Notes: generated by a model not told the origin, from the sequence alone. A DNA stretch of 18,212 nt from Clostridia bacterium (GCA_024403215.1 JAKSSJ010000012.1:1-18212); one strand, 5' to 3'. Shown: positions 6,295 through 14,328, counted from the stretch's first letter. Made by a program: numbers and translations.

Positions 6295-6837
6295 CTATCT
6301 TGTGCTTTGTTCCTTTAATAGCTTTTTAACGTAGGCAAAAGCAGCGTTTTCGCCATCATTGGCCATGATAGTTAAAATCTCTTCTAATAAAGCCTTAGTG
6401 TTTGGGTGCATAGGGATTTTGTCCTTTTCACCAGCGAAGTATTCAAGCGCGTCTGTTTGCTTGTAATCAGCCTTGTGATAGGTTTTGCAAGCAGCATATC
6501 TATCAGCAACCATCTCTGCCACATATTTTAAAGGCATCTCTATGGCAGCTCTTTCAGCTCTATTTTTACCCGTATAGTCTACCCAGTACTCAAAGTGGTG
6601 CTTATTTCTACCCTGATGGTGCATCCAAGACGTAGAGTAGCCCTTGTCCTGTCTTTCAGCCGTAGTAGGAGATTTTGTTCCAAGGAAATAATGCACACTT
6701 GGAATAAATTCCGTTGGGGAGAATTTGCTTAAGTCATGAGTAAGGCCCTGGCCGTAAAGCCCCATCTTAAAGCAGGCCTTCCTTACATATTTTTTATGTT
6801 CTAGCACCGTTGAAAGGTGTCCAAAAAACTTGTTCAT
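6295..6837 (-). CDS. DUF5662 family protein of unknown function
   Basis: This 180-residue soluble protein has no signal peptide or membrane segment. I recognise the DUF5662 pattern: an early helix with HKKYV, LTHDLSKFSPTEF (32-44), then WMHHQGRNKHHFEYW (71-85) and KYVAEMVADR (104-113). The combination of His34-Asp35, His73, His74, His80, His81 and Asp112 looks like a metal site, similar in style to HD-type phosphohydrolases, but that is inference. The ATG at 6837 follows AAGGAT at short spacing. It is 12 nt downstream of plsC and 11 nt upstream of the flavodoxin-like gene, so it is in the middle of the operon. Relatives are known from bacterial chromosomes and phages. No function is assigned. 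Confidence 0.75.
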   Translation of the reverse strand: MNKFFGHLSTVLEHKKYVRKACFKMGLYGQGLTHDLSKFSPTEFIPSVHYFLGTKSPTTAERQDKGYSTSWMHHQGRNKHHFEYWVDYTGKNRAERAAIEMPLKYVAEMVADRYAACKTYHKADYKQTDALEYFAGEKDKIPMHPNTKALLEEILTIMANDGENAAFAYVKKLLKEQSTR

Positions 6838-6849
6838 AATATCCTTAGC

Positions 6850-7572
6850 CTAAGAATTTGCTCTTAGCCTTTCTAATTCTTTTTCAATCTCAGCTTGCAC
6901 CCTTATGGCAAGATCTGTGGACCTTTCGCCTGGGTTTGGCTTAACAGGAGGCAGAATAGAAACCTTAACCTTACTTTTTACAAGGCGCCTTTGCTCTTCT
7001 ACTACCTTATAAGATCCATCAATTGCAAAAGGAACTACCATTGCATCGCTTTTAAGGGCAATCTTAAAGGTTCCGTGCTTAAACTGATTCATCTTAGGGC
7101 CTCTGCTTCTTGTGCCTTCAGGGAAGACAATAACGCTATGGCCATGCTTTATGTGCTCGGCAGCATCATTTATGCAAATTAGGGACTGCCTTAGACTTGA
7201 TCTATCCAGGAAAATGGTTCTAAGAAGGGTCATCCAAAGGTGGGCAATTGGCACCTTCTCAGCCTCTTTTTTAGCAATAATAATATGAGGGCCTTTTAAG
7301 GCAAATAGGATGAGCATTACATCTGCTATGCCTTGGTGGTTACCTGCAAACATAACTGGCTCGTCTGGGACATTCTCTACCCCTTGTATTTCAAAATCAC
7401 AGCCGGCGAGCCTAAGGTAGGCTGGAACCCAGTGGTTACAAAGCCAGACTGCTAGGCCATTAGCTGGACGGTATTTTTCCTTAGACTCAAAAAGGCGGAT
7501 TATTAAACCCACCGGGAGCATCACTATGAAAGTAATTGTGACAGCTAAAAGCCAAATAATTGTACGAAACAT
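6850..7572 (-). CDS. plsC: 1-acyl-sn-glycerol-3-phosphate acyltransferase (PlsC family)
   Basis: This 240-residue membrane-anchored enzyme should transfer an acyl chain to lysophosphatidic acid to make phosphatidic acid, a step in phospholipid synthesis at the inner face of the membrane. A hydrophobic N-terminal helix (5-28) is followed by the acyltransferase motifs: NHQGIAD with His79 and Asp84 (the HX4D catalytic pair), FLDR near 121-124, and FPEGTRSRG (150-158), which binds the phosphate of the acceptor. A proline-containing block VPFAIDGS near 180-187 matches the fourth motif. The length fits the family. It is first in a minus-strand operon with the DUF5662, flavodoxin-like and methyltransferase genes, and divergent from typA with 70 bp between starts. 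Confidence 0.92.
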   Translation of the reverse strand: MFRTIIWLLAVTITFIVMLPVGLIIRLFESKEKYRPANGLAVWLCNHWVPAYLRLAGCDFEIQGVENVPDEPVMFAGNHQGIADVMLILFALKGPHIIIAKKEAEKVPIAHLWMTLLRTIFLDRSSLRQSLICINDAAEHIKHGHSVIVFPEGTRSRGPKMNQFKHGTFKIALKSDAMVVPFAIDGSYKVVEEQRRLVKSKVKVSILPPVKPNPGERSTDLAIRVQAEIEKELERLRANS

Positions 7573-7577
7573 AATAA

Positions 7578-7590
7578 ATATTCTACCATA
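7578..7590 (-). promoter_or_regulatory. Extended -10 promoter for the plsC operon
   Basis: On the minus strand TGG is followed directly by TAGAAT (7585-7580), an extended -10 element, about 8 bp before the plsC ATG. A -35 box at the right distance is poor (TACCAC), so recognition would rely on the extended element. The predicted start is very close to the ATG, so a short leader or a second, more distant promoter is possible. Confidence 0.4.
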
Positions 7591-7603
7591 ATTTGGCTAA
7601 TTG

Positions 7604-7612
7604 TGGTATAAT
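7604..7612 (+). promoter_or_regulatory. Extended -10 promoter for typA
   Basis: TGGTATAAT (7604-7612) is a perfect extended -10 element. The -35 region is not recognisable. The predicted start is near 7619, giving a leader of about 24 nt that contains GGGAG (7627-7631) before the ATG at 7643. It faces away from the plsC promoter, and the two -10 boxes are about 20 bp apart. Confidence 0.6.
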
Positions 7613-7642
7613 TTTTTGGTTATTCAGGGAGTGATTTGTATT

Positions 7643-9526
7643 ATGAGAGACAAAATAATCAATATTGCAGTTATTGCACACGTAGACGCTGGCAAGTCTA
7701 CATTAGTAGATGCCTTCCTCGCACAGAGCGGAGTCTTTAGAGACAATGAAGCTATGGCTGATTGCGTTATGGACTCTGACGATATTGAAAGAGAAAGAGG
7801 CATTACAATTTATTCTAAAAACTGTTCTGTAATGCACGGAGACTATAAGATCAACATTGTTGATACCCCGGGCCACGCAGATTTTAGTTCAGAAGTAGAA
7901 CGTATCATTAAAACTGTTGATACGGTAATTCTTCTTGTAGATAGTTCTGAAGGTCCTATGCCTCAGACTCGTTTTGTTCTGTCAAAAGCTTTAGAGCAAA
8001 ACTTAAACCCTATACTTCTCATCAACAAAATTGATAAGAAGGACGCAAGAATTTCTGAAGTTGTAGATGAGGTTTACGAGCTGTTTATGGATCTTGAAGC
8101 AAATGATAGGCAGCTTGACTTCCCTATTCTTTATGGAATTGCAAGACAAGGAATAGTTGTAAGAGATCCTGCAGGAATTGAAGGACTTTCACTTGATGGA
8201 CCAGACGGAACAAAGATTAAAAAGAGTTCTGCAGGTCTTGGAGGACTTGATATTACTCCTCTATTTGAGACTATTATCGAGCAATGCGGAGCTTATGAAG
8301 ACCAAGATGATGAACCACTTCAGATGCAGGTTTCAACGCTTGGTTATGATGACTATGTTGGACGTCTTGCCATAGGAAGAATTGATAAGGGTGTTGTAAA
8401 GACTGGTCAGCAGGTTGCTGTTGCAAAGCCAGACGGCTCTTATGTAATGAGAAAAATCAATCAATGCTATATCTACCGCGGAATGAAAAGAGTTGCAGTA
8501 GATGAGATACACTCTGGAGATATTTGCGTTCTTTCTGGAATTGCAGATGTAACTATTGGAGATACAATTTGCGTTGAGAATCATATTGTTGGACTTCCTG
8601 CAATTGAAATTGAAGAGCCAACAATGTCCATGAACTTCCTTGTAAATAACAGCCCATTTGCAGGCAAGGAAGGAAAGTATGTAACATCAAGACATATCAG
8701 AGAACGTCTTATGAAAGAGCTTGAGACAAACGTTGGTCTTGTTGTTGAAGAAACAGATTCAACAGATAACTTTAAAGTTTCAGGACGTGGAGAACTCCAC
8801 CTTTCCATCCTTATTGAAAATATGAGAAGAGAGGGCTATGAGCTTGCAGTATCTAAGCCTCAGGTAATTTTCAAAAAAGGAGACAAGGGCCAAAAGACAG
8901 AGCCTATTGAAGAGCTTGTTATTGAAGTTCCAGATGAATATTCTGGCGCTATCATTTCTGATCTTAACTTAAGAAAAGGAACTATGATTTCCATGGACGG
9001 AAAGAATGGAAGAAGTAAGCTTGTTTACACTGCTCCAACAAGAGGTCTTATGGGCTACCGTTCCCAGTTTATCAATGAAACCAGAGGAGAAGGCATAATG
9101 GTAAGACGCTTTGTTGGCTATGAAGACTACAAGGGAGAAATTGCTCAGCGTTCTGCTGGTGCTATTATCGCCCAAGAGCCTGGCGTTACTACTCCTTATG
9201 CACTCAACAATATCCAAGAGCGTGCTCAGATGTTTGTTGCTCCTGGCGTTAAGGTTTATGAAGGAATGGTTGTTGGCCAGAACTCCAGAAATGAAGATAT
9301 GATAGTAAATCCTTGCAAGGCTAAGCATGCATCTAACATGAGAGCCGCAGGAACAGATGATAAGGTGCTCTTAACACCACCAAGAATCTTCACACTTGAA
9401 GAAGCTCTTGAATGGATCAACGATGATGAGCTCGTTGAAATTACTCCAACAGATATTCGTCTTAGAAAGAAGATCTTAAATGAGCTTGAAAGAAGAAGAA
9501 GCGGACGCAATAACCCAGTACAATAA
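7643..9526 (+). CDS. typA: Translational GTPase TypA/BipA
   Basis: This 627-residue GTPase of the EF-G/LepA group acts on the 70S ribosome and assists ribosome assembly and stress or cold adaptation. G-domain motifs are complete: AHVDAGKST (12-20), RGITI (52-56), DTPGH (74-78) and NKID (128-131). Domain 2 follows, then the EF-G III/V-like domains (SPFAGKEGKYVTSRHIRERL) and the TypA-specific C-terminal domain (APTRGLMGYRSQFINETRGEG is split across it). I chose the ATG at 7643, preceded by GGGAG, since an upstream in-frame TTG at 7601 overlaps the promoter. The protein is slightly long: around residues 169-203, between the G domain and domain 2, it has about 19 residues more than E. coli BipA as I remember it. 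It ends at a bidirectional terminator facing the FAD oxidoreductase gene. Confidence 0.97.
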   Translation: MRDKIINIAVIAHVDAGKSTLVDAFLAQSGVFRDNEAMADCVMDSDDIERERGITIYSKNCSVMHGDYKINIVDTPGHADFSSEVERIIKTVDTVILLVDSSEGPMPQTRFVLSKALEQNLNPILLINKIDKKDARISEVVDEVYELFMDLEANDRQLDFPILYGIARQGIVVRDPAGIEGLSLDGPDGTKIKKSSAGLGGLDITPLFETIIEQCGAYEDQDDEPLQMQVSTLGYDDYVGRLAIGRIDKGVVKTGQQVAVAKPDGSYVMRKINQCYIYRGMKRVAVDEIHSGDICVLSGIADVTIGDTICVENHIVGLPAIEIEEPTMSMNFLVNNSPFAGKEGKYVTSRHIRERLMKELETNVGLVVEETDSTDNFKVSGRGELHLSILIENMRREGYELAVSKPQVIFKKGDKGQKTEPIEELVIEVPDEYSGAIISDLNLRKGTMISMDGKNGRSKLVYTAPTRGLMGYRSQFINETRGEGIMVRRFVGYEDYKGEIAQRSAGAIIAQEPGVTTPYALNNIQERAQMFVAPGVKVYEGMVVGQNSRNEDMIVNPCKAKHASNMRAAGTDDKVLLTPPRIFTLEEALEWINDDELVEITPTDIRLRKKILNELERRRSGRNNPVQ

Positions 9527-9537
9527 AGCATAAAAAA

Positions 9538-9564
9538 CCCTCGGAAAACTTCCGAGGGATTTTT
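9538..9564. terminator. Bidirectional intrinsic terminator between typA and the FAD oxidoreductase gene
   Basis: CCCTCGGAA (9538-9546) and TTCCGAGGG (9550-9558) form a perfect 9-bp stem with a 3-nt loop. ATTTTTG follows on the plus strand and a run of six A precedes it, which gives a T-run on the minus strand. It serves both convergent genes. Confidence 0.93.
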
Positions 9565-9565
9565 G

Positions 9566-10945
9566 TTACTTGTATTTATCTGCTAGGATCTGTCCAACGT
9601 ATACGCCGGAGGCTCCTGCTTGAGAAAGGCTATGGGTTACGCCAGAGCCATCTCCAAGGACATATAGACCCTTTATCTTTGTTTCAAGATTGCTATCAAC
9701 CTCAACGGTTGAGTTATAGAATTTAACTTCTACGCCGTAAAGAAGTGTGTCTTCTTTTGCCGTGGCTGGATCCAGCTTAGCTAAGGCATAGATCATTTCT
9801 ATGATATCATCAAGCTGCCTTTTTGGCATTACAAGGGCAAGATCTCCTGGAGTTGCTTTAAGGGTTGGCCTTATAAAGCACTTCTCCATTCTATGCTCGT
9901 TGGTTCTTCTGCCCTTTACAAGGTCTCCAAACCTTTGAACCAGTACTCCACCGCCAAGCATATTAGAAAGTCTTGCAATAGACTCGCCATATTCATTTGA
10001 ATCTTTGAATGGCTCTGTGAAGTTATTGGTTACAAGCAATGCAAAGTTTGTATTCTCTGTTCTAAGCGTTGGATCTGCGTAGCGGTGGCCATTAACAGTA
10101 ATGATGCCATTAGTGTTTTCTGTTACAACCTCTCCATAAGGATTCATGCAAAATGTTCTTACGTGGTCGCCATATTTTTTGGTGCTATAGACTATCTTGC
10201 TTTCATAAACAAGATCTGTAATGTCCTTAAATATTTCTGCAGGAAGCTCAACTCTAACACCAAGGTCTACCCTGTTGCTTTTAGTTGCTATGCCAAGATT
10301 TTTGCAAACCTTGCCTATCCACTTTGAACCGCTTCTTCCTGTTGCAAGCACTAGGTCCTTGCAAGAATATTCATCGCCTTTGTCTGTTTTTATTATGAAT
10401 CCAGCTTCTGTTTTTTCTACAGTTTCTACTGCAGTTCTAAACTGCATATCAACTCTTTCCTTGATGTATTCATAAATCTTTGCAAGTATCTGAACATTTC
10501 TATCTGTGCCAAGGTGTCTTACCTGGGCGTCAAGTAAGTGCAAATCGCAGGAGAGGGCTTTATGCTTAAGCTCTTCGTCTGCTGCAGGATAAAGCTTTGC
10601 CTCTGATCCGCCAAAGCTGCAGAGCACCTCATCTAAGTACTCCATAAGCTCTGTTGCCTTCTTTTCTCCCACATAAACGTGCAAATCACCACCAAATTTG
10701 GTGGTGATGTTGTACTTTCCATCTGAGAGGGTACCAGCACCACCATAACCGTTCATTATGTGGCAAGGGTTACAAGAAACACAGTGATCTGTCAAACCCT
10801 TGTGGATTGGACACTCACGTTCTGTTAGCATTGCTCCCTTTTCAATTACCAGTACCTTTGCGTTGTTTTGGCGTTTGGTAAGTTCATAGCTCATGAACAC
10901 GCCAGCTGCGCCTGCACCTACGACAATCATATCGTAGTTTTTCAT
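9566..10945 (-). CDS. FAD-dependent oxidoreductase, COG2509-like
   Basis: This 459-residue flavoprotein starts with a Rossmann FAD-binding motif, VVGAGAAGVF (G10-x-G12-x-x-G15), and ends with the second flavin-binding segment LGDGSGVTHSLSQAGASGV, as in the NAD(P)/FAD-dependent dehydrogenases of COG2509. Cysteines at 45, 55, 58 and 61 (C-x9-C-x2-C-x2-C) just after the first FAD segment could bind a metal or an iron-sulfur cluster, or be redox-active; that is inference. The natural substrate of this family is not established. A GAGGAG 8 nt upstream supports the start. The gene lies only 2 nt after the DUF1292 gene, so the two are cotranscribed and its ribosome site is inside the DUF1292 coding sequence. 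Transcription stops at the shared terminator after its end. Confidence 0.85.
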   Translation of the reverse strand: MKNYDMIVVGAGAAGVFMSYELTKRQNNAKVLVIEKGAMLTERECPIHKGLTDHCVSCNPCHIMNGYGGAGTLSDGKYNITTKFGGDLHVYVGEKKATELMEYLDEVLCSFGGSEAKLYPAADEELKHKALSCDLHLLDAQVRHLGTDRNVQILAKIYEYIKERVDMQFRTAVETVEKTEAGFIIKTDKGDEYSCKDLVLATGRSGSKWIGKVCKNLGIATKSNRVDLGVRVELPAEIFKDITDLVYESKIVYSTKKYGDHVRTFCMNPYGEVVTENTNGIITVNGHRYADPTLRTENTNFALLVTNNFTEPFKDSNEYGESIARLSNMLGGGVLVQRFGDLVKGRRTNEHRMEKCFIRPTLKATPGDLALVMPKRQLDDIIEMIYALAKLDPATAKEDTLLYGVEVKFYNSTVEVDSNLETKIKGLYVLGDGSGVTHSLSQAGASGVYVGQILADKYK

Positions 10946-10947
10946 TT

Positions 10948-11235
10948 CTATAACTCCTCTGCAGTAAGTCTTTCGAATTCTGCTGCAACCTTTTCAAATT
11001 CGTCATCATCTTCAATGTCGATGAGTTCGAATTCTTCTTCGGAAATTTCTTTGTATCCATAAAGATATACATCATCTGTATCATCATGTGGGATGAGTGC
11101 AATGTATTCCTTATTATCTACATCAAAGATTCCCATGATATCAGCTTCAAGTTCTACACCGTCATCAAATTCAAGTGTGATAACTTCTGGTTCATCTTCA
11201 AATTCTTCTACTACTTTTACGTCTTGATCAGCCAT
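10948..11235 (-). CDS. DUF1292 family small acidic protein
   Basis: This 95-residue protein is strongly acidic. It has the DUF1292 pattern of Firmicutes: ITLEFDDGVELEADIMGIFD, then KEYIALIPHD and DVYLYGYKE, followed by an acidic tail ending in AEFERLTAEEL. The function of the family is unknown. In many Firmicutes such genes lie near yrrL/ruvX-like genes, but that context is absent here. The ATG at 11235 has GGAGG 6 nt upstream. It sits 53 bp after the lipoprotein gene on the same strand, with no terminator in between, and is 2 nt before the FAD oxidoreductase gene. A TATATT box at 11254-11249 without a good -35 could be an extra promoter. Confidence 0.85.
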   Translation of the reverse strand: MADQDVKVVEEFEDEPEVITLEFDDGVELEADIMGIFDVDNKEYIALIPHDDTDDVYLYGYKEISEEEFELIDIEDDDEFEKVAAEFERLTAEEL

Positions 11236-11288
11236 TTTGTTCCTCCGTAATATATGCGAATGAAATAACTATAACTAAATTGTATTGC

Positions 11289-12359
11289 CTACTTTACTAC
11301 AACTGCATCGTGGATTAAGGCTTCAACCTTTTCACATAATACTGTGTTCATAAGGTAAGGCTTTCCAAACATCTTTTCAATGTCTGCTGTGTTTGTGACA
11401 CCGTACTTTTCATAATATGCTTTAAGATCTGCATCTGTTACCTTAAGGCCCTTTGTTTCTGCAATGGCCTGATAGATGAGCATTTCTGAAACAGCAGCCA
11501 TCTTGTAGTTTTCAAATACCATTCTAAGTGTTGCCTCATCAGAAATTCCGTATGTGCCATAAGCATAGGAGATATATGTATTAATATCTACTCCATAGTT
11601 TGCTGCCATCTGCTCTGCTTCAAAAATCATGCGTTCTACGTATTGATCTCCAAGCTCTGTTGGAAGTGCATTGATATCAAATTCTGCGCCATCAAATACC
11701 TGATTTACGCCAAGGCCATCTGCAATGCCCTTCTTAAGATCTTCAACTGTTGCCCAGCCTTGCTCAGCTTCAAAGAATTCCTTTACAAAATCATCTGTGA
11801 GCTGATTTGGTGTATATACATTTACGTAGTTAACCTTTGTTTTAAATACTGCAGGCTTGCCGTTAAGCTCATCAACTCCGTAGTTTTCTGGGAAGGTTAC
11901 GTTGATATCAAATTCATCTCCTGGCTTGTGGCCGATAAGCTGCTCAAGGAAGTTATCAATGTAAGATGTTACACCAATCTCAACCTCTGTACCCATGCCC
12001 TGGGTGCTTCCGCCATCAAACTCTACACCGTCAACGCTTCCAACGTAATCAATGTTTACAACATCTCCATCTACAATGGTTCTTGTTGTGCTTTGCTCTA
12101 CGTGCTGGTAAGCTCTTGTCTTTAAGATTGCATCGATTTCTGCCTGAACGTCAGCAGCTAAAACTTCAATCTTATCTAAATTATCAAGCTTGATATAATC
12201 AAGTGCTTTGATGTTTTCATAATATCCATTAGCACTGATATATTTGCTGTAGTTAAATTCTTCATCACCTGTTTCTTCTTGTTTTTTGCAGCCGCACATT
12301 ACTCCAGCTAGCATTGCAAACACAAGTAGAATTGCAATAAATTTTTTTGAATTTTTCAT
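11289..12359 (-). CDS. Lipoprotein with FKBP-type peptidyl-prolyl isomerase domain (trigger-factor-like)
   Basis: This 356-residue exported protein begins with a basic, hydrophobic lipoprotein signal (MKNSKKFIAILLVFAMLAG) followed by MCGCKK, so lipid would attach to Cys24 (or Cys22). An FKBP domain at about 94-182 starts with IVDGDVVNIDYVGSVDG and includes the GGS and FPENYG segments seen in the middle domain of trigger factor. A helical C-terminal part (185-350) resembles the trigger-factor or SurA-like chaperone domain. It probably folds or isomerises exported proteins on the outer face of the membrane. I chose the ATG at 12359 because GGAG lies 8 nt upstream; an upstream in-frame ATG at 12428 falls in the -35 box of the gene's promoter. 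A promoter with a palindrome at its start point precedes it. Confidence 0.88.
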   Translation of the reverse strand: MKNSKKFIAILLVFAMLAGVMCGCKKQEETGDEEFNYSKYISANGYYENIKALDYIKLDNLDKIEVLAADVQAEIDAILKTRAYQHVEQSTTRTIVDGDVVNIDYVGSVDGVEFDGGSTQGMGTEVEIGVTSYIDNFLEQLIGHKPGDEFDINVTFPENYGVDELNGKPAVFKTKVNYVNVYTPNQLTDDFVKEFFEAEQGWATVEDLKKGIADGLGVNQVFDGAEFDINALPTELGDQYVERMIFEAEQMAANYGVDINTYISYAYGTYGISDEATLRMVFENYKMAAVSEMLIYQAIAETKGLKVTDADLKAYYEKYGVTNTADIEKMFGKPYLMNTVLCEKVEALIHDAVVVK

Positions 12360-12377
12360 ATTAAAATCTCCAATTTC

Positions 12378-12395
12378 TGTCAGCCTAGGCTGACA
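12378..12395. promoter_or_regulatory. Perfect 18-bp palindrome at the transcription start of the lipoprotein gene
   Basis: TGTCAGCCTAGGCTGACA is its own reverse complement. It covers the predicted start point of the strong promoter just upstream and lies 18 bp before the lipoprotein ATG. It could be an operator for a dimeric repressor or, as RNA, a 5' stem-loop with a CUAG loop that stabilises the mRNA. Which of these applies cannot be told from the sequence alone. Confidence 0.6.
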
Positions 12396-12399
12396 AATT

Positions 12400-12428
12400 A
12401 TTATACCAAGTTTTAGGGCCTGATTCAA
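12400..12428 (-). promoter_or_regulatory. Promoter of the FKBP lipoprotein gene
   Basis: On the minus strand TTGAAT (12428-12423) and TATAAT (12405-12400) are 17 bp apart, with TGG directly before the -10, so this is a near-consensus promoter with an extended -10. The predicted start, about 12393, falls in the palindrome at 12378-12395. Confidence 0.75.
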
Positions 12429-12450
12429 CCGCTTTAAGCCAGCCTTTTTC

Positions 12451-12480
12451 TTGCGCTTTACTATATAAAAGAAGTATAAT
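12451..12480 (+). promoter_or_regulatory. Promoter of the Na/Pi cotransporter gene
   Basis: TATAAT at 12475-12480 is a perfect -10 box. TTGCGC at 12451-12456, 18 bp upstream, is a weak -35 box. It points away from the lipoprotein promoter, giving a leader of about 40 nt before the ATG at 12528. Confidence 0.5.
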
Positions 12481-12527
12481 ATATTAGCGGATTTTCGACA
12501 AATTCTATGTGAAATTTGGGAGGCCAG

Positions 12528-14312
12528 ATGAACATTTTTAATGTAATTTCACTATTCGGCGGCCTAGCTCTCTTCCTTTATGGTATGAGAATCATGGGCG
12601 ATGGTCTTAGACAAAGCTCGTCTAAAGCCTTCAAAAAGGCCGTATCAAAGGTAACTAATAACCCTGTAGCCAGCTTTCTTGTGGGCCTGCTTCTTACAGC
12701 CATCATTCAAAGCTCTACAGCTACTATTGTTATTACCTCAGGTTTGGTAGGAGCTGGACTTCTTACCCTCGACCAATCCCTTGGCATTATAATTGGAGCC
12801 AATGTAGGTACTACAATAACAGGTCAGATTATTAGACTCATGGATATTGGGGAAACCAGTTCATGGTTTTTAAATATCTTTAAGCCAAGCACCCTGGCCC
12901 CTATTGCAGCCATAATTGGTATTGTTGTAATCATGGCCTTTAAGTTCCAAGGAGCTGACAAGGTTGGAGAAATCACAATGGGCTTTGGCATTCTGTTTAC
13001 TGGCCTACTAAACATGACTGCCGCAGTTACACCTCTTTCCAATTCCCGAACTTTCGCAAATCTATTCATTAGCCTTTCAGATAAACCATTTTTAGGATTT
13101 TTAGCCGGCGCTGCTGCAGCTTTTATTATCCAAAGCTCGTCAGCTACCGTTGGTATACTTCAGGCCCTCTCTATTACTGGGCAGCTCACCCTTGGATCTG
13201 TATACTCCATCATCATGGGTATTTATATCGGAGACTGCGTAACAACAGCTATTGTTTGCTCCATTGGTGCAAAGGCTGATGCTAAAAGAGTCGGCATAGT
13301 TCATATAATATTTAACCTCTGCCAGATTGTGCTCATTGCAATAGTAATGCACATCTTAAGTGGCGCAGGCGTCTTCGGAAGCACCTGGAATGCTGCTATT
13401 ACTTCCGGCGGAATTGCTAATGTAAACACTATATTTAAGCTTTGCGGAGCTATCATTTTCCTTCCATTCTGCAAGCTATTTAAAAGGCTTAGCCAGAAAA
13501 TTGTTAAGGATGATAAGGAGGAGCAGACCGTTTATGCAGAGGCTCAGCTATTAGACCCTGCATTTTACAGAACCCCTTCTCTTGCCTTTTCCGCTTGCAA
13601 TAAGGCAATTACTAGCATTGCAAACGCTGCTAATGAGAACTTTAAGAGCGCAATAAGCATGCTCCTTAATTATGATGAGTCTATTTTTGCCGAGATAGAA
13701 AAGAAGGAAGATTTTATTGACGCCATCACTGATAGCACCAGCGACTATATCATTAAGCTTGCGCCTCATGTTGATGCCCACGGCAACGGGATTATTAATT
13801 TCAACATTAAGTGCGCAGAAGAATTTGAGCGTATTGGAGACCTTTCCATTAACCTTGCCGAGATTGCTCAAGGCCTTAATCAAAGAGATGTAGTCTTTTC
13901 AAATCTTGCTAAAGATGAGCTTAATACTATAACTGATCTTCTTAATGAAATCCTAGAGCTTGCAAATAAATCCTTTGCAACCAGAGATGTTGAGGCTGCT
14001 AAAAGAATTGAGCCTATGGAAGAGGTTGTAGATGAGATGTGCGAGTACCTAAGAAATAGGCACGTAGATAGATTAAAGCAAGGCCTTTGCAATGCAGATG
14101 CTGGCTCGGCCTTCCTTGATATGCTTGTAAATATTGAAAGAATTTCAGATCAGTGCTCTAACGTTGGTGTTCATACCCTGTCACTATTTAACGCAAAGAT
14201 TGCAAATGCTCAGCATGAATACTTAAATGCTCTTCATAAAGGAGCTGATCAAAACTTCAACAGAATCTACGAGGAAACAAAAGAAAAGTATCTAAAATCT
14301 ATTGAAGCGTAG
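12528..14312 (+). CDS. Na/Pi cotransporter family protein with C-terminal PhoU-like domain
   Basis: This 594-residue membrane protein belongs to the NptA/YjbB family. It has two inverted-repeat transport domains, each carrying the signature QSSxA: QSSTA (61-65) and QSSSA (202-206). Around them are LFLYGM and GANVGTTITG, which form the sodium and phosphate sites in relatives. About eight hydrophobic helices lie in the first 330 residues. From about 350 the protein becomes soluble and helical with two PhoU-like repeats (CAEEFERIGDLSINLAEIA and LVNIERISDQCSNVG), likely a regulatory domain. It should move phosphate across the membrane with sodium; export is also reported for family members. The start at 12528 follows GGGAGG 4 nt upstream; an in-frame TTG at 12516 overlaps that site. 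A strong terminator follows. Confidence 0.93.
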   Translation: MNIFNVISLFGGLALFLYGMRIMGDGLRQSSSKAFKKAVSKVTNNPVASFLVGLLLTAIIQSSTATIVITSGLVGAGLLTLDQSLGIIIGANVGTTITGQIIRLMDIGETSSWFLNIFKPSTLAPIAAIIGIVVIMAFKFQGADKVGEITMGFGILFTGLLNMTAAVTPLSNSRTFANLFISLSDKPFLGFLAGAAAAFIIQSSSATVGILQALSITGQLTLGSVYSIIMGIYIGDCVTTAIVCSIGAKADAKRVGIVHIIFNLCQIVLIAIVMHILSGAGVFGSTWNAAITSGGIANVNTIFKLCGAIIFLPFCKLFKRLSQKIVKDDKEEQTVYAEAQLLDPAFYRTPSLAFSACNKAITSIANAANENFKSAISMLLNYDESIFAEIEKKEDFIDAITDSTSDYIIKLAPHVDAHGNGIINFNIKCAEEFERIGDLSINLAEIAQGLNQRDVVFSNLAKDELNTITDLLNEILELANKSFATRDVEAAKRIEPMEEVVDEMCEYLRNRHVDRLKQGLCNADAGSAFLDMLVNIERISDQCSNVGVHTLSLFNAKIANAQHEYLNALHKGADQNFNRIYEETKEKYLKSIEA

Positions 14313-14328
14313 ATAAATTGCAAACTAA

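Noticed and set aside
7601..7642. TTG at 7601 as the start of typA
   Set aside because: It overlaps the extended -10 promoter, and the conserved N-terminus begins at the ATG at 7643 behind GGGAG.
11643..12125. Long open frame on the plus strand opposite the FKBP lipoprotein gene
   Set aside because: It is antisense to a clear gene, is cysteine-rich with low-complexity composition, and has no ribosome site.
13551..13883. Open frame opposite the PhoU-like part of the cotransporter gene
   Set aside because: Shadow of a well-supported gene, with no ribosome site and no recognisable domain.
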